This document shows positions 56,575-64,000 of a stretch of DNA of 64,000 bases, piece after piece. The notes beneath the pieces were generated by a model. That model did not search any database and was not told where the DNA came from. It saw only the letters and a program-made list of their open reading frames with translations. The translations under genes were made by a program, and so were the position numbers. Source of the DNA: Aliiglaciecola lipolytica (GTDB lineage: Bacteria; Pseudomonadota; Gammaproteobacteria; Enterobacterales; Alteromonadaceae); the NCBI RefSeq assembly GCF_018860635.1, contig NZ_JAHKPT010000035.1, positions 515,395 to 579,394 on the forward strand, read 5' to 3'. The first letter of the stretch is position 1. Every line of letters begins with the position of its first letter.

Positions 56575-58128
56575 ATGCTCAAATTAACTGTGTTACCCAC
56601 TAAATTTATACTGTTATCGATTTTTGTCGCATATTTGCAAGGGTGCCAGCAACATAGAACATCGGCAAAAGAGATTGATCTCACAGAGCTGACTATTGCC
56701 CAAATTCACCAAGACTATAAAAATGGCGAGTACAATAGCCAAGACTTAGTTAAGACGTACCTAAAACGAATCGCCCAGCATAATGATAAAATTAATGCTA
56801 TTAGTGTGGTCAATAACGATGCGCTAATGATTGCCGCAGCCTTAGATAAAGAGTTTATACAAACAGGAAAGCTTCGCCCGTTACACGGCATTCCTATTTT
56901 GGTGAAGGATAATATCAATACCGCTAATTTACCCACCACCGCAGGCTCTCTTGCGTTAGTCGATTACATTCCCAATCAGAATGCTTTTATCATTCAAAAA
57001 CTCGTTGACGCGGGGGCTATTGTTTTAGCGAAAACGAATATGGCGGAGTGGGCATTTAGTCCAAAACATACCGAAAGCTCTACCATTGGAATCACTCGTA
57101 ACGCGTATAACCAAGATTATGTTCCAGCAGGATCTAGTGGCGGAACAGCTGCTGCTATTGCCGCTAATTTTGCAACTGTTGGTTTAGGTACCGATACGGG
57201 TAATTCTATTCGAGGACCTTCTTCCCATGCAGCGCTAGTGGGCTTAAGAACCACCATTGGCTTAGTGTCACGCAGTGCCATAGTGCCTTTGTTTCTGCGC
57301 AATGATGTTGTTGGCCCAATGGCCAGAACAACCGAAGACGCTGTTCGCATATTAGACGTAATTGCTGGCTACGATGAGCATGATCCGATCACGGCCCATT
57401 CGGACGGTAAGATGCCGGCTAGTTATTTGTCGTATTTAAACGAAGATGGGTTGAGTGGAGCACGCATAGGTGTGTTGAATCAACTTAGTGATGACGGCCT
57501 TGATCCTGAAATTTTAGCCTTATTCCAACAGTCCCTTCGAGATTTACAGAGGCTAGGGGCAACAATCGTTGATCCAGTTGAGATCCCTAATTTTGATAGT
57601 TTAAAAGCCAATCAATGGTGTGCAGAATTCCAACAAGATGTAGAGCAGTTCTTAGCAACCTATGTGAAAAGTGACACCCTGGAGCGCTTAGAAGATATTA
57701 TCGCAGTTGGCTCCACCTCAGAGTTTGCAAAAGCGAGATTAAAAGCAAACCTTGCTGCAAGCGGTCGTTATGGTGAGTCCAATGTTGAATGCGGAAGTGC
57801 TTATTCTGATCCACTGCGCATAGCGTTTAGGCAAGGTATTGAGAAGGTGATGGACGACTTAAATCTAGATGCGCTAATATATCCTTCTTGGAATAACAAA
57901 GCCGCTCTTATCAGTCGTTTTGAGGAAGATTACATGGGTGACAACAGTCAAGTTATCAGTCCACACACAGGGCAGCCGGCGTTTACGGTTCCAATGGGGT
58001 TCACTTCGGAAAACTTACCCACAGGGCTTCAGTTTTTAGGCAGAATGTACAATGAACCTAAGTTAATACAGCTCATCTATGCCTATGAGCAGGGGACAAA
58101 ACACAGAAAACCAGCAGAGTTGAATTGA
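56575..58128 (+). CDS. Amidase-signature family lipoprotein
   Basis: Envelope-located amidase. The lipoprotein signal ends at LQGC (Cys24). The Ser-cisSer-Lys triad is visible: Lys111 (LVKDNIN), cis-Ser188 (PAGSSGGTAAAIAANFATVGLGTDTGNS) and nucleophile Ser211 (GNSIRGPSSHAALVGLR). The mature length of about 490 fits the family. Related proteins hydrolyse peptide-like amides, but the substrate is unknown. It is a single gene with a strong terminator downstream. Confidence 0.9.
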   Translation: MLKLTVLPTKFILLSIFVAYLQGCQQHRTSAKEIDLTELTIAQIHQDYKNGEYNSQDLVKTYLKRIAQHNDKINAISVVNNDALMIAAALDKEFIQTGKLRPLHGIPILVKDNINTANLPTTAGSLALVDYIPNQNAFIIQKLVDAGAIVLAKTNMAEWAFSPKHTESSTIGITRNAYNQDYVPAGSSGGTAAAIAANFATVGLGTDTGNSIRGPSSHAALVGLRTTIGLVSRSAIVPLFLRNDVVGPMARTTEDAVRILDVIAGYDEHDPITAHSDGKMPASYLSYLNEDGLSGARIGVLNQLSDDGLDPEILALFQQSLRDLQRLGATIVDPVEIPNFDSLKANQWCAEFQQDVEQFLATYVKSDTLERLEDIIAVGSTSEFAKARLKANLAASGRYGESNVECGSAYSDPLRIAFRQGIEKVMDDLNLDALIYPSWNNKAALISRFEEDYMGDNSQVISPHTGQPAFTVPMGFTSENLPTGLQFLGRMYNEPKLIQLIYAYEQGTKHRKPAELN

Positions 58129-58237
58129 AGCGCTGTTTCAGATTTCGATTTTCAGTGCTAATTAGTGAAAAATATTCAATACGAAAATCAGTCGATAGCT
58201 TGAAAAGAGACAAGCTTATTTAGGCTGCAGAATAAAC

Positions 58238-58268
58238 AAAAAAGAGCGAAAAATCGCTCTTTTTTTTG
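58238..58268. terminator. Bidirectional intrinsic terminator
   Basis: AAAAAAGAGCGA (58238-58249) pairs with TCGCTCTTTTTT (58254-58265) around AAAA, continuing into more T residues. It serves the amidase gene and, in the other direction, the lipoprotein gene that converges from the right. Confidence 0.9.
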
Positions 58269-58310
58269 GGATAACATAAAGTGTCTCATTTTAAAGACAC
58301 CCGATTGTAA

Positions 58311-58679
58311 TTAATTACAATCTGATACGTCACCACCTGTTTTTTCTTTCATTTTGATACAAGCTTCTTTTAGCTTATCAGCGCTAGCTTCTTTCATGTC
58401 TTCTATTTCGTCGCCAGCATCTTCCATCATTTCAGAGGCTTTATCTTGTGCATCATCTTTCATTTCTGATGCTTTTTCGCTTGCTGAATCCATCATATCA
58501 CCGGCTTCATCTTTAACATCGTCAAGATAATCAGCAGACTCTTCTTTCATGTCTTCCATTTCTTCAGTCATTTCAGCTTTAGTATCGCTAGCGGATTCTT
58601 TCTGAGCTTCTGAACATCCCGCTAAGCCTAAGCTAGCTAAAAATAATGCTAGTAAGAGTTTTTGATTGATTGTTTTCAT
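58311..58679 (-). CDS. Acidic repeat lipoprotein, LEA/apolipoprotein-like helix
   Basis: A 122-residue lipoprotein with lipobox LAGC (Cys22). The mature part is almost entirely charged amphipathic helix, with recurrent units such as DDVKDEAGDMM, ASEKASEMKDD, AQDKASEMMED and AGDEIEDMKEA, an 11-residue rhythm known from LEA-like proteins. It ends in a short segment with two Cys (KEACIKMKEKTGGDVSDC). The composition is rich in Asp, Glu, Lys, Met and Ala, with no aromatic residue except one Tyr. The ribosome site AAGGAAA is good. The 57-residue membrane protein gene lies 20 bases upstream, so they form a two-gene unit. The role is unknown. Confidence 0.8.
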   Translation of the reverse strand: MKTINQKLLLALFLASLGLAGCSEAQKESASDTKAEMTEEMEDMKEESADYLDDVKDEAGDMMDSASEKASEMKDDAQDKASEMMEDAGDEIEDMKEASADKLKEACIKMKEKTGGDVSDCN

Positions 58680-58699
58680 TGTGTTTCCTTTAGTCCATT

Positions 58700-58873
58700 T
58701 TAAAGTGCAGTTTCTTTCTTAAGTGACCGAGCAAACGTCATTGTCACAAATAAAAAGATACCGATATAACATATAGCAGAAATTACAGCTGACATTAACT
58801 TGCTAGATAAATCGGCAGGTTTGAAAATTGCCACCAAGGTGACAATAGTCGCTAAGATTAACCAGAATAACAT
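58700..58873 (-). CDS. 57-residue two-helix membrane protein
   Basis: Small gene found by reading the minus strand: ATG at 58873 with AAGGAG seven bases upstream, a near-perfect ribosome site. The product MLFWLILATIVTLVAIFKP... has two hydrophobic segments (about residues 2-18 and 28-48) joined by a short polar turn, and ends in a basic tail (ARSLKKETAL). It is 20 bases upstream of the acidic lipoprotein gene and in the same direction. No family is recognised. The two genes together may be an envelope-stress unit, which is speculation. Confidence 0.7.
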   Translation of the reverse strand: MLFWLILATIVTLVAIFKPADLSSKLMSAVISAICYIGIFLFVTMTFARSLKKETAL

Positions 58874-59318
58874 AATCGAACTCCTTACTGTGTGCCACTT
58901 GAAACAATTGGGTTTTCACCTGTCGTTTCCATCATTAATAACAGAGAAATCTTTCTGTTTTGTGATGAATAAATTAATAATTTGTCTATTGCTTGAGATA
59001 TTGCTTAATTCGTGCCACTAATTTATCTATTTGATTAATAACAATATTGTTTGCGAATGGCGTTGTTTTTGAGCGTGTTTGCAATAAATGCGTCTGTTTT
59101 TAAATACACCTTTGGTGCGGAGTGTCTTTTTTGGGGCAATTTTTTAAACAATATTTATATCACAAGGTTAAGCAATGGCTATCTTCCTCTAACAATGCTT
59201 GCATTTTTTTGGCATACTCACCGCCAATTTCTCGCGCTGCGGGACAAGCTAAGAATTTGCGAATAACGGATAACGATAGTGATACTAATTTGTGACAGTA
59301 AAAGACAGGCAAGGGTGC
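58874..59318. other. Intergenic region upstream of yoaA
   Basis: This 445-base stretch holds the upstream region of the small membrane protein gene on the left, AT-rich sequence in the middle, and a minus-strand frame with protein-like codon usage at 59160-59312. No terminator, tRNA or clear promoter was found. Confidence 0.6.
59160..59312 (-). pseudogene. Possible small gene or gene remnant opposite the yoaA start
   Basis: On the minus strand, the reading frame ending at 59160 gives ...VIRKFLACPAAREIGGEYA KKMQALLEEDSHCLTL with natural-looking codon usage. Only a TTG at 59312 could start it (50 residues) and no ribosome site is visible. It could be the 3' remnant of a decayed gene. No family was recognised and it may be chance. 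Confidence 0.25.
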
Positions 59319-61247
59319 ATGATTAAAACATCAGAATTGTTTGCCGAAGATGGGGTTTTATCTACGGCAATTGCTGGGTTTAGCCCACGTGCATCGCAAA
59401 TTGCAATGTCTGAAGCCATTGAACAATGTATTGACGATCAAGTTCCGCTAATTGTCGAGGCTGGTACGGGAACAGGTAAAACCTTTGCATACTTAGCCCC
59501 AGCAATGATCAGTAACAAAAAAGCAATAATCTCAACGGGTACAAAAAATCTTCAAGAGCAGTTGTTTCACCGTGACCTACCGTTACTTAAAAAAGCCTTA
59601 GCCAGTAATCGTCAGGCAGCGCTGCTTAAGGGCCGTTCAAATTATCTTTGTTTACATCGGTTAGGTCAGCATAGTGGCAACAGTACCTTATTGGAGCGGG
59701 AAACCCTGGATGAATTAACCCAAGTTAGACAGTGGGCGTCTACCACTAAAACCGGTGATATGGGAGATTTAAAGTCACTGTCTGAGAATGCCAGAGTATT
59801 ACCTTTGGTGACTTCTACAGTTGATAATTGTTTAGGTCGAGATTGTCCTGATTATGAAGATTGTTATTTAGTCAAAGCGCGAAACAAAGCAATGGACGCC
59901 GATATAGTGGTGGTGAATCATCATTTGTTTTTTGCAGATATGGCTTTAAAAGACACAGGCTTTGGTGAGCTAATTCCGGAAGCTGATGTGGTGGTATTTG
60001 ATGAAGCTCATCAAATACCCGATATTGCCAGCGAATACTTTGGTGAAGCTCTCTCAAGTCGACAAATACATGATTTAGCGCGAGACATTGAGATTATAAA
60101 ACGTACTCAACTAAAAGATGCCGAACAACTAGTAAAAGTTGCTGAGAAGTGTCGTTTGATTGCGGCTGACTTGCGTATTTTGTTTCCAGTCACTCCAGAG
60201 CGGGGCAATTGGCGACAAATGCTAAAACGCCCAGAGGTCGAAGCGCAAATCAATAAATTGGACGAATCACTGACGGTACTTTACGAAGTGGTTAAAATTC
60301 ATCTGGGTCGAGAAAAAGAACTTGATACTTTGTTTGAAAGGGTAACTCACGCCAAATCCAAACTGGCTGTTTTAAACGATGTAAATCAAAAAGGTGTGAG
60401 TTTATGGTACGAAACCACACCTAAGCACATTGTGCTGCATTTAACCCCACTTAGTATCGCTAAGCGCTTTGCTGATTTTATAGAAGAACCGAAAAGAAGC
60501 TGGGTGTTTACCTCTGCAACTTTGATGGTGGATGGCGGTTTTGCCCATTTTCAGCGTTTAATGGGCTTAGATAATGCAAAAACATTAGCCTTGGACAGTC
60601 CATTCGATTACCAAAAACAAGCTATTTTGTGTGTACCTCGATATTTACCAGAGCCTAGCAGCCGTGAGATGCGACAGAATTTATTGGAAGTAGCAGTGAC
60701 CTTAATTAAGGCGAGCAAAGGCCGTTGTTTCCTGTTATTTACTTCCCATGCGATGCTGAAAATCATTGCCCAAAGCTTGCCTGAATATATTGATAACCCA
60801 ATATTAGTGCAAGGCACCACGACCAAGCGTGCGTTACTAGACGAGTATGTAACCAATAAACAAGCCGTACTGTTAGGCACGGGAGCATTTTGGGAAGGAG
60901 TTGATGTGCGTGGTGATGATTTAACCTGCGTAATGATTGATAAATTACCCTTCGCCGCCCCAGATGATCCACTTCTGCAGGCTCGAATTGAAGATTGTCG
61001 AAAGTCAGGTGCCAATCCTTTTGCACAAATCCAGATCCCCCAAGCGGTTATTTCCCTCAAACAAGGGGCTGGGCGGTTAATTCGTGATGAAAAAGACAAG
61101 GGGGTTTTGGTGATCTGCGATAATCGCCTAATCACGAAAGACTACGCAAAAACCTTTTTAGCCAGTTTACCGCCCATGAAGCGCACTCGAGACTTGTCGG
61201 TGGCGGTTGATTTTTTAACTGAATTACATACCTCTGAAGGCCTGTGA
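59319..61247 (+). CDS. yoaA: ATP-dependent DNA helicase YoaA (DinG/XPD-like)
   Basis: Superfamily 2 iron-sulfur helicase. Walker A EAGTGTGKT is at about residues 46-54, the four FeS-cluster cysteines are in NYLC, DNC, RDC and EDC (about 110-190), DEAH is at about 225-228 (VVFDEAHQIPD), and QGAGRLIRDEKDKGVLVICDNR lies in the C-terminal helicase lobe. The start is taken as ATG 59319 (MIKTSELFAEDG), with AAGGG four bases upstream, giving 642 residues, near the E. coli 636. The open frame extends to GTG 59292. E. coli YoaA works with HolC in replication repair. tsaB follows four bases after, as in E. coli. Confidence 0.95.
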   Translation: MIKTSELFAEDGVLSTAIAGFSPRASQIAMSEAIEQCIDDQVPLIVEAGTGTGKTFAYLAPAMISNKKAIISTGTKNLQEQLFHRDLPLLKKALASNRQAALLKGRSNYLCLHRLGQHSGNSTLLERETLDELTQVRQWASTTKTGDMGDLKSLSENARVLPLVTSTVDNCLGRDCPDYEDCYLVKARNKAMDADIVVVNHHLFFADMALKDTGFGELIPEADVVVFDEAHQIPDIASEYFGEALSSRQIHDLARDIEIIKRTQLKDAEQLVKVAEKCRLIAADLRILFPVTPERGNWRQMLKRPEVEAQINKLDESLTVLYEVVKIHLGREKELDTLFERVTHAKSKLAVLNDVNQKGVSLWYETTPKHIVLHLTPLSIAKRFADFIEEPKRSWVFTSATLMVDGGFAHFQRLMGLDNAKTLALDSPFDYQKQAILCVPRYLPEPSSREMRQNLLEVAVTLIKASKGRCFLLFTSHAMLKIIAQSLPEYIDNPILVQGTTTKRALLDEYVTNKQAVLLGTGAFWEGVDVRGDDLTCVMIDKLPFAAPDDPLLQARIEDCRKSGANPFAQIQIPQAVISLKQGAGRLIRDEKDKGVLVICDNRLITKDYAKTFLASLPPMKRTRDLSVAVDFLTELHTSEGL

Positions 61248-61251
61248 ATTG

Positions 61252-61935
61252 ATGAAAATACTTGCGATAGATACAGCCACTGAAGCCTGCTCTGCAGCCA
61301 TTTTTGTAGATCAAAAAACCGATTCAATATTTGAAGTTTGCCCTCAACAACATAGCCAAAAACTGCTTCCGATGGTCGAGCAATTATTACAACGAAATAA
61401 TCAAACATTATCGGCAATCGACTATCTCGTGTTTGGTCGTGGTCCAGGTAGTTTTACTGGCGTGCGTATTTCAACAGGTATTATTCAAGGTTTGGCGTTG
61501 GGAACTGAAAAGCCGGTTGTTGGTATCTCTACTTTAGCTGCAATGGCGCAACAAGCGATTGATGAATCTCAGGCCAAGTTGGTTGCTGTAGCGATAGATG
61601 CTCGCATGGATGAAGTCTATTTCGCATTATTTCGCAATGAAAATAACCTAGCCCGTTTAATCGAAGAAGAGCAGGTGCTAGGGCCGGAAGCTGTGCTTGA
61701 AGGCTTAACCGAAATACCGGATGTATTATGCGGTACGGGGTGGACTGCCTATAAAGCTTTCCAGCAAATCGTCGAGCAGGTCGGTCAGCCATCCATTCTT
61801 TTTCCATCAAGTAGTGCAATGATCCCATTAGCTATAGATGCTATCGCGCAGGGCAATTTTAGCGACGCAGAGAATATTCAACCGGTTTATTTGCGAGACA
61901 AGGTGACCTGGAAAAAGTTGCCTGGTAGAGAATAG
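61252..61935 (+). CDS. tsaB: tRNA threonylcarbamoyladenosine biosynthesis protein TsaB
   Basis: Partner of TsaD in making t6A37 of ANN-reading tRNAs. ILAIDTATEACSAAIF at the N-terminus, HSQKLLPMVEQLL, and GRGPGSFTGVRISTGIIQGLALGTEKPVVGISTL (about residues 63-97) are diagnostic. The length of 227 is near the E. coli 231. ATG 61252 is the start; a TTG directly precedes it. It is four bases after the yoaA stop. Confidence 0.95.
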   Translation: MKILAIDTATEACSAAIFVDQKTDSIFEVCPQQHSQKLLPMVEQLLQRNNQTLSAIDYLVFGRGPGSFTGVRISTGIIQGLALGTEKPVVGISTLAAMAQQAIDESQAKLVAVAIDARMDEVYFALFRNENNLARLIEEEQVLGPEAVLEGLTEIPDVLCGTGWTAYKAFQQIVEQVGQPSILFPSSSAMIPLAIDAIAQGNFSDAENIQPVYLRDKVTWKKLPGRE

Positions 61936-62043
61936 TGGTTTTAACTGGATTAGATTGGTTTTACGCGATAGTTCGTATCTTGTGCATGATTATTGCAGTT
62001 AATTTTGGTTTGACACCTAAAAAGGATGCAATAGTTTAGCTAA

Positions 62044-62364
62044 GTGGAAATTGAATCTTCGTTAGTTGCCGCGCAAAATCAACTAACTATTACTCCCACT
62101 GCCCGTGAGCCGCAAAAACAAGCGGAAGCACAAGAGCAGCAAAATCAAAGACGTGACACTCAGTTGCCACGTCAGCAGGTTGTTACGCGTCAAAATTCCC
62201 CTGAAGCATATGCACAAGCCGAACGTTTTCGAGAACAAAAAAATAGTGCATCACAACCTCAAGATTTTAGTGCTCGCCAGGCAATAGACGCCTATCAATC
62301 TCTTGCCAAAGAAAGTCAACGTAGTGAAATCCAATCGTTACTGGGAATTGATACCTTCGTTTAA
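62044..62364 (+). CDS. Conserved-looking hypothetical, Gln-rich protein
   Basis: A 106-residue protein rich in Gln, Arg, Glu and Ser, probably disordered in the first 80 residues (PQKQAEAQEQQNQRRDTQLPRQQ) with a helical end (ARQAIDAYQSLAKESQRSEIQSLLGIDTFV). The C-terminal SLLGIDTFV tail looks like one seen in other Alteromonadales hypothetical proteins, from memory only. The start is GTG 62044 right after a stop, with AAGGAT about 20 bases upstream, so the ribosome site is poor. It lies between tsaB and slp. The function is unknown. Confidence 0.6.
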   Translation: MEIESSLVAAQNQLTITPTAREPQKQAEAQEQQNQRRDTQLPRQQVVTRQNSPEAYAQAERFREQKNSASQPQDFSARQAIDAYQSLAKESQRSEIQSLLGIDTFV

Positions 62365-62667
62365 TCTTATCCAATTAGGCTCGAATAAAATGATCACTTT
62401 GGTGTAAAATTTTTCGCCTATTTGTTATGCTGAACAACGGATTATGATGATTTTATATCCCGAAACTATGTTGATTCAGCCAATAACGCAACGTGTTATT
62501 GGCAATAGGTGTTAGTATTAGCAACATATCTAAACGATTCTATAGCGTTAATTAGTGGATTCATGTTTTAGTAAGTAAATAGTCTAATTGGTGAACTATC
62601 TAATCAGTTAAGAGTTTATTAAGGTAAAAGTTTAGCAAGTTAAAATTTAGCGGTAGAGAGGATTCTC
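62365..62667. other. AT-rich region upstream of slp with one hairpin
   Basis: In 303 bases there is one clear structure, a perfect 9-base-pair hairpin GCCAATAAC (62479-62487) / GTTATTGGC (62495-62503) with a 7-base loop and no T-tract. The final 80 bases repeat loosely AAGTTTAGCAAGTTAAAATTTAGC-like sequence before the slp ribosome site (AGAGAGGA). Nothing else was recognised. Confidence 0.6.
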
Positions 62668-63321
62668 ATGTTAGCGAAAATTGCGGTGTTTTGTTCAGTA
62701 GTACTGATGGCTGGCTGTTCTGTCATACCTGACAGTATTCAGGTGGAAGATGAAGCAAACTTAGTAGAATATCAGCAGGTTACAAGTAATCCCGAAAGTA
62801 ATATTGGCAAGACTGTTCGTTGGGGGGGAGTGATTGCTAAAGTCGAAAACTTACCTGATGCAACCATGATCGAAATGGTCGATTTTCCATTGCGTTCTTA
62901 TGCTCGCCCTCGAGTCTCAAATCAAAGCATGGGCCGGTTTCGGGTCTATATTGATGGATTTATCGATCCAGTGGTCTTTGAAAAAGGTCGTAGCGTTACC
63001 TTTACCGGAAAAATTACTGGTTCCGAGGAAGGCATGGTAGGTGAGCACAAATATGTTTTTCCGACCCTTAAATCATCTGGATACCATCTTTGGAAAGAAA
63101 TAGAGCAAGTGAATGTGAGTAGCTTGAGCATGTGGCCATATAATCCATACTGGGGATGGCCATACCGACCTTATCACCAACGCGTTATTATACGTCGTAA
63201 TAGTGATAGTCCCTCTGGCGGCGCAACAACTCCCAGTCGAGCGACTCAACCTAACCGTCAACAAAGTACCCGTTCAGCTACGCGTAATAATGGTATAGCG
63301 CCAGTTGATAAAGAGCGTTAA
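62668..63321 (+). CDS. Slp family outer-membrane lipoprotein
   Basis: A 217-residue lipoprotein with signal MLAKIAVFCSVVLMAGC (Cys17). The core YQQVTSNPESNIGKTVRWGGVIAKVENLPDATMIEMVDFPL and GRFRVYIDGFIDPVVFEKGRSVTFTGKITG is the Slp/YeaY fold. The C-terminal tail is Trp/Tyr/Pro-rich (MWPYNPYWGWPYRPYHQ) then Ser/Thr/Arg-rich. E. coli yeaY occupies the same position next to tsaB. The ribosome site is GAGAGGA. The role is unknown; E. coli Slp is starvation-induced. Confidence 0.9.
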   Translation: MLAKIAVFCSVVLMAGCSVIPDSIQVEDEANLVEYQQVTSNPESNIGKTVRWGGVIAKVENLPDATMIEMVDFPLRSYARPRVSNQSMGRFRVYIDGFIDPVVFEKGRSVTFTGKITGSEEGMVGEHKYVFPTLKSSGYHLWKEIEQVNVSSLSMWPYNPYWGWPYRPYHQRVIIRRNSDSPSGGATTPSRATQPNRQQSTRSATRNNGIAPVDKER

Positions 63322-63403
63322 AGGCTGATTTTTATAGGATTATAACTAATCAAAATAGCTGAGTATCACGGCGGATAATTTCCGGTGACGGCAATAAAGT
63401 GTT

Positions 63404-63433
63404 AAAAAGCGGCATGTAATTGCCGCTTTTTTT
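63404..63433 (+). terminator. Intrinsic terminator of slp
   Basis: AAAAAGCGGCA (63404-63414) pairs with TGCCGCTTTTT (63421-63431) around a 6-base loop, followed by more T residues. It lies about 80 bases after the stop. Confidence 0.92.
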
Positions 63434-63464
63434 GTTTATAAAAAACGCTCAACAGGATACTAAA

Positions 63465-64000
63465 ATGCATGATGTCAGGTTCTCTTTACCTAACTTAGAG
63501 TTAGCAGGTCTTGCAAATGGACACACCGATAAACCCCTAATTATTGCTTTGCATGGTTGGTTAGACAATGCCGCGAGCTTTATTCCTTTAGCCAAATATC
63601 TGAACGATTACCATTTGGTCGCAATTGATTTTGCTGGGCATGGACTCTCCAGCCATCGCAGTGCTGACGCTCATTATCACCAAATTGATTTTGTCCACGA
63701 CTTGCATGAGTTAATTTTAAGTCAAGGGTATAAAAAGTTTATTTTACTGGGGCACTCCATGGGAGGGATCGTCGGTTCGATGTACGCTAGCAGTTTTCCT
63801 GAATTTGTTTCCCATTACATCACGATTGAATCCTTTGGTCCTCTTTCAAAAAATGCGCAAAGTAGTCCGTCACAAATGCGTGAGGCCATAGAAAGCAGAT
63901 TAAAATTACAAGCTAGAGAGCCGCAACATCCCAAAAGCTACGAAGCCGTAATCAAAGCCAGAGCATTAGCTGGGGACTTAAGTGAAGATGCGGCAACATT
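63465..64000 (+). CDS. Alpha/beta hydrolase, cut by the window end
   Basis: Partial gene, about 178 residues visible. ATG 63465 is preceded by AGGA. The protein MHDVRFSLPNLELAGLANG... has the oxyanion HGWLDNAASF (about residues 30-39), GHGLSSHR and the nucleophile elbow GHSMGG (Ser at about residue 97). The region after the elbow follows alpha/beta hydrolases of the esterase/lipase type. The C-terminus with the catalytic His lies outside the window. In E. coli the position beyond yeaY is occupied by fadD. Confidence 0.85.
   Translation, partial: MHDVRFSLPNLELAGLANGHTDKPLIIALHGWLDNAASFIPLAKYLNDYHLVAIDFAGHGLSSHRSADAHYHQIDFVHDLHELILSQGYKKFILLGHSMGGIVGSMYASSFPEFVSHYITIESFGPLSKNAQSSPSQMREAIESRLKLQAREPQHPKSYEAVIKARALAGDLSEDAAT

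Noticed and set aside
59051-59266. 71-residue plus-strand frame before yoaA
   Set aside because: Composition is irregular, and the opposite strand of the same interval has more protein-like codon use. No ribosome site.

Overview
The window looks like a chromosomal segment of a marine gammaproteobacterium of the order Alteromonadales, probably Alteromonadaceae (Glaciecola/Paraglaciecola-like). The support is gene content and gene order: a Dam/SeqA lineage (seqA-pgm), the block ychF-pth ... prs-ispE-lolB / hemA-prfA-prmC-sirB2-sirB1-kdsA known from E. coli, gcvA-ygdD-rlmM, yoaA-tsaB-slp, a Na+/proline symporter, and AT-rich DNA with TTA/TTG-rich leucine codons. The genus is an inference. No prophage, CRISPR array, rRNA operon or toxin-antitoxin system was seen.

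Layout. 1-975: edge of a tRNA gene, then a long AT-rich non-coding stretch with a LexA-like palindrome and three clustered DnaA boxes. 976-4494: MATE transporter and uvrB, apparently co-transcribed. 4723-11329: LysR regulator, M28 peptidase, DUF3025 protein carrying an internal repeat patch, Yip1 membrane protein, NatAB-type ABC exporter. 11386-12496: REP-associated tyrosine transposase (RAYT) with REP-like hairpins upstream. 12519-17973: sulfate uptake and activation operon cysD-cysC-cysQ-cysN-SLC13 permease, in an unusual gene order. 18153-20273: putP and an ElaA-like acetyltransferase. 20343-35369: the E. coli-like housekeeping block, interrupted by an amidohydrolase, a small lipoprotein, and a repeat array plus an HD-GYP response regulator between prmC and sirB2. 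35387-42812: small exported protein, gcvA-hydrolase-ygdD-rlmM operon, and a MoxR/DUF58/transglutaminase operon. 43077-49537: seqA-pgm, glgP, and a GGDEF/EAL protein. 49607-58128: astE, HIT, YbjQ, DUF2244, TauE/SafE, fdhD, a cytoplasmic GH13 enzyme with an isochorismatase-fold hydrolase and DUF3859, and a lipoprotein amidase. 58311-64000: charged repeat lipoprotein with a 57-residue membrane protein gene, then yoaA-tsaB-(hypothetical)-slp and an alpha/beta hydrolase running off the window.

How the genes work together. cysDNC plus cysQ and the SLC13 permease cover sulfate import, APS and PAPS formation and PAP removal. prs, ispE, hemA, prfA, prmC, lolB and kdsA supply PRPP, isoprenoids, tetrapyrroles, translation termination and envelope biogenesis. 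glgP and pgm convert glycogen to glucose-6-phosphate, and the GH13 enzyme may act on related intracellular glucans. c-di-GMP turnover is represented by an HD-GYP regulator and an EAL protein with a degenerate GGDEF domain.

The least ordinary parts are the repeat-related ones: the RAYT gene with GGACAGGCA-type hairpins, a matching motif expanded in frame inside the DUF3025 gene, and a stepwise direct-repeat array at 30946-31176 built on a related GACACCCA/TGGGTGTC inverted motif. The LexA-like/DnaA-box region far upstream of MATE-uvrB is the other point worth testing. No clearly new multi-gene system was recognised.
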